From Salarchaeum sp. JOR-1 (GTDB taxonomy: Archaea > Halobacteriota > Halobacteria > Halobacteriales > Halobacteriaceae), in NCBI RefSeq assembly GCF_007833275.1, contig NZ_CP042241.1, positions 1,302,001-1,366,000 of the forward strand: 64,000 bases of DNA, written 5' to 3'. Shown piece after piece: positions 1 to 11,694 of this stretch. Positions within the stretch are counted from its first letter, which is position 1. Each line of letters starts with the position of its first letter. Below the pieces are notes generated by a model. It did no database searches, had not been told where the DNA came from, and saw only the letters and a program-made list of their open reading frames with translations. The position numbers and the translations under genes were made by a program.

Positions 1-176
1 GTTCAGACGCAACGACTGCGACCACGAAAACGACGGCGACGAGGCCATTCACGACGCCGACAGGCTGGCCGACCCTTATCGTCGAGTACGTCCATTCGGT
101 TCACCAGTAGCAGTCATATCTCCCGAGAATACGACGACTTCACCGTCCGCAAGGGCTGACAGCACGCCCGGAGGCC
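1..176. other. Left edge, no gene called
   Basis: No complete gene fits here. On the minus strand a frame opens after a TGA at 101-103 and reads a hydrophobic run (VGVVNGLVAVVFVVAVVAS) off the left edge without an ATG. It could be the first membrane helix of a protein that lies outside the window, but a chance frame cannot be excluded. Bases 121-176 separate it from the next gene and show nothing I can name. Confidence 0.25.
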
Positions 177-1112
177 TCAGTTGTTGCGATAGTACTGAAT
201 GGTTCGATCCAGTCCCTCACTGAAGTCGACGGCTGGCTCGTAGCCGAGCTGCTCCTTGGCCTTCGAGATGTCGGCGTGGGAGTGGCGAACGTCGCCCGGC
301 CGAGGGTCGTCGTAGATCGGATTAATCTCGGTTCCGAGCAGGTCATTCAGATTGTCGACGAGATTATTGATCGTGACGCGTCCACCACAGCCGACGTTGA
401 ACGCCTCTCCAGTCACATCGCCCTCGGCGGCAAGGATGTTCGCCTGTACAGCATTGTCGATGAACGTGAAGTCACGTGACTGCTCGCCGTCCCCGTAGAT
501 GACGGGGCGCTCGCCCTCGAGCATCAGGGAGATAAACTTCGGAATGACGGCCGCATACTCACCATTGGGGTCCTGCCGCGGGCCGAAGATATTAAAGTAG
601 CGCAGCGCCGCCGTATCAATGTCGTAGAGGTCGCTGAACTGAATCGCGAGTTTCTCTGTGTAGTACTTCGAGAGCGCGTACGGCGATTCGGGCTGGGAGT
701 GCATCGACTCGACTTTCGGAAGCTGCTCGGTCGAGCCGTAGACGGAGGATGAAGAGGCGACAACGGCGGTGTCGACATCGGCGTTGCGGGCGGCGTTCAG
801 AATTGTGGCCGTTCCTGTACAGTTGGCGTCCGTCGTGGTGACGGGATCCTCGACACTCCGAGGAACGGATGGCACGGCGGCCTGATGGAAGACGTAGTCG
901 ACGCCGTCGGTGACGGTAGCCATCTGATCTGCATCACGGATATCTGCTTCATGGAACCTGAAGTCGTCGCTCGAACGAAGGGACTGGAGGTTTTGTTCGC
1001 GTCCGGTTTCGAAGTTGTCGACGCCGCGAACCTCGTAGTCGCGATCAAGCAGGGCATTCGCGAGGTTTGACCCGATGAACCCCGCAACTCCGGTGACGAG
1101 TGCAGTTGGCAT
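177..1112 (-). CDS. NAD-dependent UDP-HexNAc 4-epimerase (WbpP-like SDR)
   Basis: An extended short-chain dehydrogenase of 311 residues, the usual epimerase length. The NAD-binding glycine motif TGVAGFIG is at residues 7-14, a serine-rich active-site strand at 119-123, and the catalytic YxxxK at Y145/K149. The segment YFNIFGPRQDPNGEYAAVIP is typical of UDP-N-acetylglucosamine 4-epimerases such as WbpP rather than of plain GalE. It probably interconverts UDP-GlcNAc and UDP-GalNAc in the cytoplasm. It lies 48 bases downstream of the sugar-nucleotide dehydrogenase on the same strand, which fits a two-gene unit supplying uronic acid HexNAc donors. The exact substrate is inferred from the motif. 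Confidence 0.85.
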   Translation of the reverse strand: MPTALVTGVAGFIGSNLANALLDRDYEVRGVDNFETGREQNLQSLRSSDDFRFHEADIRDADQMATVTDGVDYVFHQAAVPSVPRSVEDPVTTTDANCTGTATILNAARNADVDTAVVASSSSVYGSTEQLPKVESMHSQPESPYALSKYYTEKLAIQFSDLYDIDTAALRYFNIFGPRQDPNGEYAAVIPKFISLMLEGERPVIYGDGEQSRDFTFIDNAVQANILAAEGDVTGEAFNVGCGGRVTINNLVDNLNDLLGTEINPIYDDPRPGDVRHSHADISKAKEQLGYEPAVDFSEGLDRTIQYYRNN

Positions 1113-1160
1113 ACCTGCGAGTTCTTCACGGACTGGGGTTAGTCTGTCGACTCCGAGCAG

Positions 1161-2435
1161 CTACAAGCGGACGATGTTCGTGGCGTCGAGGTGGCTCGTT
1201 GCGTTCCGAGTGTCGAAGACGAGTTCTGCCTCGTCGACGATTTGGTTGATGTCGAACGTTGAGTGGTCGGTGATAATGACGACACAGTCTGCGGCCGCGA
1301 GTCGGTTCTGAGTGAGGGGAACGGACTCATGCGTTTTCGTTCCGACGTCGAGGCGGGGCACGTGTGGGTCGTGGTAGTTGACCGTGGCGTCCCAGTTCTC
1401 TAGTTCTGCGATGACGTCAATCGCTGGCGATTCGCGGACGTCGGAGACGTCAGGCTTGTAGGAGGCGCCGGCGACGAGCACGTCCGCATTCGAGAGTGCG
1501 ATGCCGCGATCATTGAGTTGCTTGACGACGCGATCGACGACGTGCTGGGGCATCTCGCGGTTGACCGTGTCTGCGAGGTCGATAAACCGCGTATCGACGC
1601 CGTGTTGGTCGGCCTTCCAGGAGAGGTAGAACGGGTCGATCGGAATGCAGTGGCCGCCCAGTCCCGGCCCTGGATAGAACGGCATGAAGCCGAACGGTTT
1701 CGTTTCCGCTGCTTCGATCGTGTTCCAGATGTCGACGTCGAGTTCATGGGCGATCTGTGCGAGCTCGTTGATGAGGCCGATGTTGACGGCTCGAAACGTG
1801 TTCTCGAGCAGTTTGACGAGTTCGGCCTCGGTTGCCGAGTTGACACGCACGACTTCGTCGAAGACGGGTGCGTAGAGGGCTTCCGCCCGGTCGCCACACG
1901 CATCGGTGACGCCGCCGATGACCTTGGGGATATCCGTCGGCCCGTACTCCTCGTTCCCCGGGTCGATACGCTCCGGGGAGAACGCGAGATACAGATCTTC
2001 ACCAACGGTAGCGCCGTTTTCCGCGAGTGCGTCAGCGACCGCCTCTTCGGTCGCACCCGGATAAACGGTGCTCTCGAGGACGACCGTGCAACCGTCAGCG
2101 ACGACGGGTGCGAGCCGTTCCACGGCATCGAGGACGTAGGAGAGATCCGGTGTGTCGGTCTTTCGAAGCGGTGTCGGCACACAGATCGAGACCGCGTTGG
2201 CATCCGCAAGCTGGTCGTACTCCGTACTGAACGTGACCCCACCGCGTGTTGCCTCGGCGACCTCGTCGTCAGTGACGTCGTTGACCGTTGACTCCCCACT
2301 GCGAAGTCGTTCGACCTTGGCGGCGTCGACGTCGACACCGACCACGTCGTAACCCGCGTCGTGCATCGCTAGCGCCAGCGGGAGCCCAACGTATCCCAGG
2401 CCGATGACGCCGACGCGCGTCTGCTCAGCTTCCAT
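1161..2435 (-). CDS. UDP-N-acetylhexosamine 6-dehydrogenase (WbpA/WecC type)
   Basis: A nucleotide-sugar dehydrogenase that oxidises C6 of a UDP-HexNAc to the uronic acid with two NAD. The Rossmann motif GLGYVG is at residues 12-17. K208 and N212 sit in the central domain (ELVKLLENTF), and the nucleophile C263 lies in GPGLGGHCIPIDPFY. The 424-residue length is normal. I place the start at 2435, directly before VGVIGLGYVG. A longer in-frame reading would run into the divergent glycosyltransferase gene, and a TATA-like stretch lies about 30 bases upstream. The GGHCIPIDPFY form suggests UDP-GlcNAc/GalNAc rather than UDP-glucose as substrate, which matches the neighbouring epimerase. Confidence 0.88.
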   Translation of the reverse strand: MEAEQTRVGVIGLGYVGLPLALAMHDAGYDVVGVDVDAAKVERLRSGESTVNDVTDDEVAEATRGGVTFSTEYDQLADANAVSICVPTPLRKTDTPDLSYVLDAVERLAPVVADGCTVVLESTVYPGATEEAVADALAENGATVGEDLYLAFSPERIDPGNEEYGPTDIPKVIGGVTDACGDRAEALYAPVFDEVVRVNSATEAELVKLLENTFRAVNIGLINELAQIAHELDVDIWNTIEAAETKPFGFMPFYPGPGLGGHCIPIDPFYLSWKADQHGVDTRFIDLADTVNREMPQHVVDRVVKQLNDRGIALSNADVLVAGASYKPDVSDVRESPAIDVIAELENWDATVNYHDPHVPRLDVGTKTHESVPLTQNRLAAADCVVIITDHSTFDINQIVDEAELVFDTRNATSHLDATNIVRL

Positions 2436-2540
2436 ATACGCTGTCAAATACACTACACGCGTTTTAGAGTGTCGTTCGCTACTCAGTCTGCTTCCCGCTG
2501 CCGGAGAGAATGACTTTAAGTCAACGAGGGGCGTCGTCGC
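2436..2540. promoter_or_regulatory. Divergent promoter region
   Basis: The 105-base gap separates two divergent genes. For the rightward glycosyltransferase, CTTTAAG at 2514-2520 lies 21-27 bases before the ATG, as expected for a leaderless haloarchaeal transcript. For the leftward dehydrogenase, TCTAAAAC read on the minus strand at about 2461-2468 lies 26-33 bases before its ATG. Confidence 0.5.
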
Positions 2541-3671
2541 ATGTGTGACTGCTCGATGACGGGGCGTCCTCGTGTCTTCCACCTCATCACGCGACTGCTG
2601 AAAGGCGGCGCGGAGGCCAAGACTGTGGTAACTGTTCGTGGCCTTGATGGCTACGAGTTCACGGTCGGATACGGTGCGGAATACGACCCGGAGCAAGTCG
2701 AACACCTAGAACGTGCGAGTATCGAGACGAAACGCTTCCCACTAATCCGTCACTACAACCCCGTAACGACATTCCCCGCTGTGGCATCAGTGGCATGGTA
2801 TCTCCGCCGAAAGGATTTCGACATCGTTCACACTCACAGTACGGAAGCCGGCATTATCGGACGGTTTGCGGCGGCCCTCGCTGGGGTGCCCAACATCGTT
2901 CATACCGTGCACGGCGTGCCGTTCGCCGACGACCGCAACGACCTCCTAAATCGGTTCGTGCTTGGATGTGAGCGCCAGGCGGCACGATACACGGACCGGA
3001 TTATTACGAACGCTGACGTCATCGCTGACGACTATCTGGAGAGGGGTATTGGGACGGCTGAACAATACACGACCGTCTACAGCGGCATCGACATCGACGC
3101 GTTCGAAAATGCCGAGCCCGCCGAGGGCCTGCCGGGAGAGCGACCGCGCATCGTCATGGTTGGCCGACTTGTCGATGGTAAGGGGCACGAGGTACTGCTT
3201 GACGCGGTTGAATCACTTGGGAACTTTGACGGGTCGGTATGTATCGTCGGCGACGGCCCGCTGTACGACTCGCTGGACGCGGAAATCCAGGGCCGGGGGC
3301 TATCAGAGAACGTGTATCTCACTGGGTTCCGTGAAGACGTCCCGAGGGTGCTCGCGGCGAGCGACGTAATGGTGTTGCCGTCGTACCGTGAAGGAACGCC
3401 GAGGGTGATTACGGAGGCGATGGCTAGCGGACTGCCGGTAATCGCAACTAATATTGCGGGAATTCCAGAGCAGGTTGAACATGGGGAGACAGGATTTGTG
3501 ATTCCGACAGGAAATGCCATCCAACTGGAAAATTATCTATCTGAGTTCATTGATTCCCCAGCAAAGCGAACAAGGTTTGGCAGGCAGGCACAAATACGGG
3601 CTAAACGGTTCTCTATTGAGTCAATGTTAGATGGTTTAGAAGACGTATATGGTGCCTTTTTCCCTCGTTAA
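2541..3671 (+). CDS. Glycosyltransferase family 4
   Basis: A GT-B fold retaining glycosyltransferase of 376 residues. The N-terminal acceptor half carries LLKGGAE near residue 20 and HTHSTEAG near residue 97. The donor half carries VGRLVDGKGHE near residue 207 and the GT4 signature E284-x7-E292 (EGTPRVITE), which grips the donor nucleotide sugar. No membrane segment is visible, so it probably works at the cytoplasmic membrane face. The ATG at 2541 suits a leaderless message; a second in-frame ATG at 2556 is possible. Base composition becomes AT-richer in the last 150 bases, which marks the entry into the foreign-looking part of the cluster. Confidence 0.88.
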   Translation: MCDCSMTGRPRVFHLITRLLKGGAEAKTVVTVRGLDGYEFTVGYGAEYDPEQVEHLERASIETKRFPLIRHYNPVTTFPAVASVAWYLRRKDFDIVHTHSTEAGIIGRFAAALAGVPNIVHTVHGVPFADDRNDLLNRFVLGCERQAARYTDRIITNADVIADDYLERGIGTAEQYTTVYSGIDIDAFENAEPAEGLPGERPRIVMVGRLVDGKGHEVLLDAVESLGNFDGSVCIVGDGPLYDSLDAEIQGRGLSENVYLTGFREDVPRVLAASDVMVLPSYREGTPRVITEAMASGLPVIATNIAGIPEQVEHGETGFVIPTGNAIQLENYLSEFIDSPAKRTRFGRQAQIRAKRFSIESMLDGLEDVYGAFFPR

Positions 3672-3765
3672 GTCGATGACTTCAAAACCGAGAACAGCCC
3701 TTAATGGTGTCGGATCTTGAAAACACTCCAGATAATTAAAGGTTCAAGGATGGATTACCAAGAGA

Positions 3766-4758
3766 ATGGCAGAGAGAAAAATGGAAGATAGTATGGAGAT
3801 CTCCGTGGTTGTACCAACATACAATCGGCCACATGATGTCGTACTTTGTGTAAAGTCAATATTCGATCAGACAGCACTCCCACGTGAAGTCATAATTATT
3901 GATGACGGCGATCTATCGGACGATGTTGTCCGCCAACTGAAATCATTTGAGAAGGAAAGCGTCCCTGTTATTCTGTCTGAGTCGCGGGGACCAGCGGGGA
4001 CATCCACAGCTAGGAATACGGGAGTTCAAATCGCCAAGGGAGACATCGTACTAATTCTTGATGATGATGTCATCATATCGGAGGATTATATTGAACAGTT
4101 AAAGCGCGACTACGAAACTCTTGATTCCCCAAACCTAGCCGGTATTGGGGGATTCGATGAAGCGGACCTGAGAGAGCCCCCTTTTGCAGAACGGCTGTTT
4201 AACGCGATATTTTTACGCGGCAGAAAGAATTGGGATATTAATCGGATAGGAATCCAGTCGTGGACAATCGATATTGCTACACCTCAGAAGGCAGATTGGT
4301 TATCTGGAAATAACGCGAGTTTCAAACGGGAGGTGTTATCTGAGTATCCATATCCCCACTGGTCTGGTGGAAGAGAAGCTTACGAGGATGTCGCAATCGG
4401 ACTAAAGTTGAAGAAAGCTGGTTATCACTGCATCATAGACCCAGAACTCTCGCTAGACCACAATGAAGGAGAGTATGTCGAATCTCCTTTCAAGACAGGA
4501 TGGAAGTCGGGAAGAAATCGAGTAAATATATTCTTTGAATATTGTGATGCCTATCTCTTCCCCATCTTTATCTGGGCAATGCTCGGTGAGGCCCTAAGAA
4601 AATTTCTGGCTCCGGTTACGGACCGGCGATTCGGACACCATTGGAAGATAGGATTCGGGATAACTGCAGGAGCTCTTAAACAGATTGGGATAAAGATATC
4701 GAATATCAAAACCGTTGTCGGGACCACTATTCGAAACATCTTACTATCCCGGAACTAA
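3766..4758 (+). CDS. Glycosyltransferase family 2
   Basis: A GT-A fold inverting glycosyltransferase of 330 residues. VVVPTYNRP near residues 14-22 opens the nucleotide-binding fold, the metal-binding triad DDD is at 99-101 (LILDDDV), and SGNNASFKR marks the acceptor side. A hydrophobic stretch near residue 260 (YLFPIFIWAML) may touch the membrane. An AATTAAAG element at 3734-3741 suits a leaderless start at 3766. An ATG at 3750 runs straight into a stop. Codon use is AT-rich compared with the flanking chromosome. It is followed after 15 bases by the polymerase-like gene, so the two are probably co-transcribed. The sugar transferred cannot be read from sequence. Confidence 0.85.
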   Translation: MAERKMEDSMEISVVVPTYNRPHDVVLCVKSIFDQTALPREVIIIDDGDLSDDVVRQLKSFEKESVPVILSESRGPAGTSTARNTGVQIAKGDIVLILDDDVIISEDYIEQLKRDYETLDSPNLAGIGGFDEADLREPPFAERLFNAIFLRGRKNWDINRIGIQSWTIDIATPQKADWLSGNNASFKREVLSEYPYPHWSGGREAYEDVAIGLKLKKAGYHCIIDPELSLDHNEGEYVESPFKTGWKSGRNRVNIFFEYCDAYLFPIFIWAMLGEALRKFLAPVTDRRFGHHWKIGFGITAGALKQIGIKISNIKTVVGTTIRNILLSRN

Positions 4759-4773
4759 GAATCTCTTCAGGAG

Positions 4774-6051
4774 ATGTGGCCACCATCGAGTCAGTCCCTA
4801 ACTCAAGTAATACTCTTCCAGGCCTTTATCAGTATTATTATTATATTGGTTTTCCTCGGAGTAGTGTTTTACACTTGGCGGCTCCATGGAAATCTTCTCG
4901 CACCACCAGTCGTACATGGGGCGGGCTGGATTCTACCCCCGCTATTAATCGCTGTACCGCACCGTTTCCAATATGGATTGCGCCCGATTACTTGGTTTGC
5001 AATAATCCTCAGCTTCCTTTCTTTCTTTCTTGGATACTTATTCGCCACACGTATCAAGATCTTCCCTCACCGGAATTGGCGACAATCAATCGAAAAAATC
5101 GACTTATGGAATCGGTGTCGTTTTCGAGTCACACTCATTATATTGTTAATTGTATTTGGGATTGCATTTCTAGTAAATCTCAGTAATGTTTTGACCACTC
5201 TGGGATTAGACGCCTATTTAAATGCAAGTTTTCGAACTATCGAGGTAACGTTCGGGGGTGTCTCTCCATTTATAAACTATCTATACTTCTTAAATGGTTT
5301 GATCATCGTTTATGTAGTTATTTATTTGAAGGTCTATCGGCCCGAACCATTGGTAGTAACTATTGGGATTGTATCGTTGTTGTCTACCCTATTCTTCGGC
5401 CATAAGTCTGCCATCATCCTACCGGTAATTCTAGCTATCGCTGCATCTGCTTGCGTTGGGCTTAAATGGAAAGCACGCTACATTCCCGTGGCGTTTGTAA
5501 TTGTAGTTTCGTCATTTATGTTAGTGTATTTTTCCGCCGGGAATTCGCCTCAGAATATTGTCGCGGAATTCCTTATCATTCTCGATAGACTCGTAATGTA
5601 CATCACACCAAATTACATGAATCTACAGGCCAATATAATACATACTACCACGCCAACCCTTGGGGTCCGTACCTTAAGCAGTGTGCTCCGTCTTCTGACC
5701 TTGGAACGAATCACCGTTCAAACGCCTGGCTACCACCTAGTTGACCCTGCATACAATGTTGGAACATATGTGCTCGGCTATTATTTGGACTACGGCTGGG
5801 CCGGTTTCATCTTCCCGCAATTCTTTATCGGTATATTTTCGACTTACGTATACACTTGGTTTCTCGAAAAGCCTTCAGTACCATCCATAACGATATATGC
5901 AGTTGTTATTACGATGAACGTGATGGTATTCTTCTCGAATTACTACCTACGGATTCAATTCTGGTGGTATATCGTGGTCACGATTGTGTTATCCGCTATC
6001 GTTAGCCAGAGCACCAATCCAAGTTGGTTTATAAAGGGTTGGAATGAATGA
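4774..6051 (+). CDS. Wzy-like oligosaccharide repeat-unit polymerase (membrane)
   Basis: A 425-residue protein made almost wholly of hydrophobic helices, roughly ten to twelve, with one large external loop between about residues 275 and 335. That is the layout of O-antigen and capsule polymerases. It begins with a membrane anchor (ILFQAFISIIIILVFLGVV). Sequence motifs in this family are weak, so the call rests on topology and on its position between glycosyltransferase genes. It would join lipid-linked oligosaccharide units at the outer membrane face. The gene is AT-rich, and it is followed by about 150 bases of very AT-rich spacer that holds nothing I recognise. A flippase gene is not visible in the window. 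Confidence 0.7.
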   Translation: MWPPSSQSLTQVILFQAFISIIIILVFLGVVFYTWRLHGNLLAPPVVHGAGWILPPLLIAVPHRFQYGLRPITWFAIILSFLSFFLGYLFATRIKIFPHRNWRQSIEKIDLWNRCRFRVTLIILLIVFGIAFLVNLSNVLTTLGLDAYLNASFRTIEVTFGGVSPFINYLYFLNGLIIVYVVIYLKVYRPEPLVVTIGIVSLLSTLFFGHKSAIILPVILAIAASACVGLKWKARYIPVAFVIVVSSFMLVYFSAGNSPQNIVAEFLIILDRLVMYITPNYMNLQANIIHTTTPTLGVRTLSSVLRLLTLERITVQTPGYHLVDPAYNVGTYVLGYYLDYGWAGFIFPQFFIGIFSTYVYTWFLEKPSVPSITIYAVVITMNVMVFFSNYYLRIQFWWYIVVTIVLSAIVSQSTNPSWFIKGWNE

Positions 6052-6199
6052 AATTAACTCCTCGGCCTGGGCTTCTTTTGAAAACTTTGTAGCGGTTTGA
6101 TTAGTTACTTACGAGATAGAAACCTGATTTTGATCAGATATAATATTTGTGACTTCTTTAAGAAAATTATCTAGCTACTTGAAATTATCATTTACTGAT

Positions 6200-6745
6200 T
6201 AAAATTGGGGCGGCGACTCATACCAATTCGGGGGATGCAAAGGAGTTCCATTCCGAATCGCGTCAGAACTGGCGCCCGGGCCTTTGCTCAACCCGTAATT
6301 TCAACAAAGGCATTATTTGTCGAGTCCTCACTAATGGACTCACCAGTAAATTCGTCAATTGTTGATGATAGCCAAACTCTTCTGAACTACTCTACTCGTC
6401 AAAGGTGGTTACAGCCAATTCGCGTGATTCTATACGTTCTGCACGTTGAACGATATTCCTGCCGTACTGACCAATTGGAGCGCCTAATAGGACGAGTTCT
6501 TGTCCTTCAAGCTGCTTACGCTCTAATCGCTCGAATGCAGACAAGACTGTGCCATAACCCCCGTCTTGTTCATCGATCATCCCATGAATTGTAACTACGA
6601 ATCGGTCTTTCCCGATTTCCAGGTCGCCCCAATACTCTTTTGAAACAACAGGAGTGAATGACCGAACCGGGAGTTTCGAGTAGTTGGCCTCGGTGGATTA
6701 TCGAATCGGTTCATACTCAACCAGGAGGACGTCAACCTCCATCGG
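6200..6745 (-). pseudogene. Decayed glycosyltransferase (relative of the 7768-8922 gene)
   Basis: Read on the minus strand this stretch matches the intact neighbour at 7768-8922 segment by segment: MEVDVLLVEYEPIR against RRIDILLVEFDTIQ, SFTPVVS against TFTPVIS, ELVLLGAPIGQYGRNI against EVVLLGTPQGKYGEKI, and NLLVSPLVRTRQI against DILVSPLRQTRQV. The frame is broken by a TAA at 6698-6700, a stop at 6392-6394, and a frameshift near 6310 after which NNAFVEITG continues the match to VNGFVEEYG. The N-terminal half is missing at the junction with the transposase remnant. Divergence from the neighbour is large, so this is an old paralogue and not a fresh copy. Confidence 0.75.
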
Positions 6746-6746
6746 T

Positions 6747-7372
6747 TTAGACGGTGATCCACTCCTTCTCGTGGTCGCTGAGGAGGAGTCGCACGGTCGA
6801 TTCGTCAGTGGATTTCGCTGGCAAGACGTATCGCTAATCACTACTGCGATCAACGAGTATGAATACTGATGGCTTGTCCTCAGCATGGCTTCCGCGACCA
6901 CGTGAGCGCGACTCTCGGTCGCGCTCGCGGTCTTTCAGCCCCGCTGTCACGTAGACTTCCTCCATCTCGACCTAGCCCACGAGGTCGATGGTTGGCGCGT
7001 CAAGCGTTCTGGCGAACTGCTCGATGCGCCGCGGAAGCGACCGATACGACACGTCAAGTTCAGCGTCTAGCTGGCGGATACTCGTGTTGAACCGGAGTAA
7101 CACGTAGAATGCGAACAAGAGCTTGTCAAGGTCGATCTTCTCGTGTGCGAAGATTGTGCCGGTCTTGGGGTTGAACGTGCGGTCGCAATCCTTGCAGAGA
7201 TACCGTTGATACTCCCGATAGCTGCCGGGTTTAATTATCGCCTCAGACCGGCAGTGCGGACAGTAAAGGTCGGCACGCCAGCGAACCCTCTCCAGCACGT
7301 TCGCGGCGCTCGCTTCTGAGTTCAGCAACTCAAATTGGAACATTGCATTCGGATGACGCTGCAGTGACACCC
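6747..7372 (-). pseudogene. Broken IS1595-family transposase
   Basis: The minus strand encodes an N-terminal zinc ribbon (CPHCRSEA, then CKDCDRTFNPKTG) followed by a helix-turn-helix region. After the stop at 6972-6974 the same frame continues with VEMEEVYVTAGLKDRERDR, which is the start of the catalytic domain of this family. Further stops lie at 6834-6836 and 6747-6749, where the reading runs into the decayed glycosyltransferase. The likely start is the ATG at 7343 (MFQFELL). GCAGTGACACCC at 7361-7372 may be one outer terminal repeat; the other end is lost. The element is therefore truncated and carries nonsense codons. Confidence 0.75.
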
Positions 7373-7767
7373 TTGCCCGCTACGCTTCTCCAGCGACAGA
7401 CCTTTTCGACCAACAACCTGGTTCCGAAGAGCGTTATACGATCCTTCTTGTTGAAACTGACCTGATAGGCTTCGTGCTGTTTCTGTATGTCCATCTATCG
7501 TTTATCCGATCGTGGCTGACTGATCGTACGAACGGGGTGCTTGCAATCGGAAGTGCATGTGCAAAATGGTACTGTGGCCTTCTCGCACAGTCAATTGGAG
7601 GTGAATCCCGAGAACACCCAAAATTTTGTTTTCACTTTCGTTCTCCTTATCTCATCTAAAGCGCTAACCTGCCCAGTTAATAAGAGATTTAATCCGATCT
7701 AAATCCTCCTCACTCTATATTGACTATTCGAAACGCATAGGCCGGTCGCTATCGAACGTCATCCCAA
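7373..7767. other. Intergenic spacer with probable promoter
   Basis: A 395-base stretch between the transposase remnant and the next glycosyltransferase. I see no convincing gene in it. Its right part is AT-rich, and CTATATT at 7715-7721 is the best TATA candidate for the gene starting at 7768, which would give a leader of roughly 20 bases. Confidence 0.4.
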
Positions 7768-8922
7768 ATGTATTCGCCAGGAGAACCTGAAAAAGTAGGA
7801 ATATTGAATCTTTCCTCTCATGTAAATTTCCTTTCTGACCTATCTAAAATAGCGTTAAGTAAATACGAGGTTGAGGTATTTACTACGCCGTCCATTAAGG
7901 AACGAGTAAAAGATGACGTCAGTTCGCGCCCAAGACTTGAATGGTCAGTAAAGAAGGAGTCGGATTCGAAACGCGACTATCTCAGGCACGTGGAGCAAAG
8001 AACGGCTGCGGACGTAGATATACTACTTGCGTTTCCATTCTATGGAAATATTTTCGACTTCCGACACTACGCCCAGTTCTCTCCAAACTGTCCATACATA
8101 CAGATAGCTTACGAGATAAACGGATGGGCAGGAGAACGGCCGGCAGCTACCTCAGAGTTTTATAATTTCGCGAAATATCCACTCAAACGCTGGATGCTGC
8201 GACGAATAGATATCCTTCTCGTTGAGTTTGATACGATTCAAGAATATGCGCGCAGCCGGCTCCCAGAGACGAACATAGAAACCTTCACGCCAGTAATTAG
8301 TAATCACCACGATACCACAACTGGTCGAACTAGAGACCATTCCGAGATCGTTATTACTGTCCCAGGAATGATTGATAGAACCCGTCGTAACTACAACTTA
8401 CTCCTTGAAGCAATCACTAAGCTACCGCAAGCACACGCAGCCTCAATCGAGGTCGTCTTGCTTGGTACTCCGCAAGGCAAGTACGGTGAGAAGATTCTTC
8501 GACGAGCTGAAGAACTTAAGGAGGTCGGAAAGGTCACCTACTTCCGGGACTGGATTCCGGAAGCGGCGTTCGAACATCACCTTCGGAGATCCGATATTTT
8601 GGTAAGTCCACTTCGTCAGACCAGACAAGTTAATGGATTCGTGGAGGAGTATGGTCTGAGCAAAGGTTCCGGGGCGATTTCTGACGCTATTCGGCAGAGT
8701 ACTCCGTTACTACTTCCAGAGTGGTTCAAAGTTCCTGAACGCGTGGAACCCGCTATTCAAACATTTTGTGGAGTAAATGGGTTATCGAATGAGCTCTATA
8801 GGGTGATTTCAAACGAAGAATATTTTTCTGATCTTAGGGATGGTGCAAACCGCATGTCGGAACAGTACACGATACCGGAGCAACAGAAGCGATTATCTAA
8901 ACTCGTTCAAGACTTGATCTAA
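7768..8922 (+). CDS. GT-B type glycosyltransferase
   Basis: A 384-residue protein with the overall pattern of GT-B glycosyltransferases. The N half has a Rossmann-like opening (VGILNLSSHVNFLSDLSK). The C half contains ITVPGMIDRTRRNY near residue 195, VVLLGTPQGKYG near 232 and DILVSPLRQTRQVNGF near 275. The last two resemble the donor-site strands of GT4 enzymes, but the classic E-x7-E is not obvious, so the family is uncertain. No signal peptide or membrane helix is seen. A strongly diverged broken relative lies on the opposite strand just upstream. The gene is AT-rich like its neighbours. Sugar and linkage are unknown. Confidence 0.65.
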   Translation: MYSPGEPEKVGILNLSSHVNFLSDLSKIALSKYEVEVFTTPSIKERVKDDVSSRPRLEWSVKKESDSKRDYLRHVEQRTAADVDILLAFPFYGNIFDFRHYAQFSPNCPYIQIAYEINGWAGERPAATSEFYNFAKYPLKRWMLRRIDILLVEFDTIQEYARSRLPETNIETFTPVISNHHDTTTGRTRDHSEIVITVPGMIDRTRRNYNLLLEAITKLPQAHAASIEVVLLGTPQGKYGEKILRRAEELKEVGKVTYFRDWIPEAAFEHHLRRSDILVSPLRQTRQVNGFVEEYGLSKGSGAISDAIRQSTPLLLPEWFKVPERVEPAIQTFCGVNGLSNELYRVISNEEYFSDLRDGANRMSEQYTIPEQQKRLSKLVQDLI

Positions 8923-8991
8923 ACTCTCATAATAATCGAATTTCTGGATGTCCGGCTCTTTCCAACCTGATATCTCGCGCGGACAAGGACG

Positions 8992-9096
8992 TTCCAAGCG
9001 GAGCTCCGCGAGAAACATCGCGTTGAGACTGCTGTGTTTCTGGTCGAGTTAACAATATACTTCAGCCATGTAACTGTTGGCTCCGCCGGAATATAG
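8992..9096 (+). pseudogene. Scrap of an IS6-like transposase
   Basis: In the 270-base gap one frame reads TFQAELREKHRVETAVFLVE and then jumps to YFSHV before a stop at 9094-9096. Both pieces resemble the conserved C-terminal part of haloarchaeal IS6-family transposases, with the catalytic middle deleted. It is far too short to be functional. The match is from memory of the family, so confidence is modest. Confidence 0.35.
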
Positions 9097-9192
9097 TTAT
9101 AGACTATTTTCCGCTTGGGGTCAGCTAATTTGAAGATTGCTACGGTGAATCGAACCTTTCATACTTTTGTATGGTGGAGAGCGTGATACACG

Positions 9193-11693
<2,501 letters not shown>

Positions 11694-11694
<1 letters not shown>

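Noticed and set aside
1161-2705. 514-codon reading of the sugar dehydrogenase
   Set aside because: The first 90 codons overlap the divergent glycosyltransferase and are not family sequence. The ATG at 2435 gives the normal N terminus.
6205-6594. Plus-strand 129-codon frame
   Set aside because: The opposite strand carries the recognisable glycosyltransferase relic, so the plus frame is a shadow.
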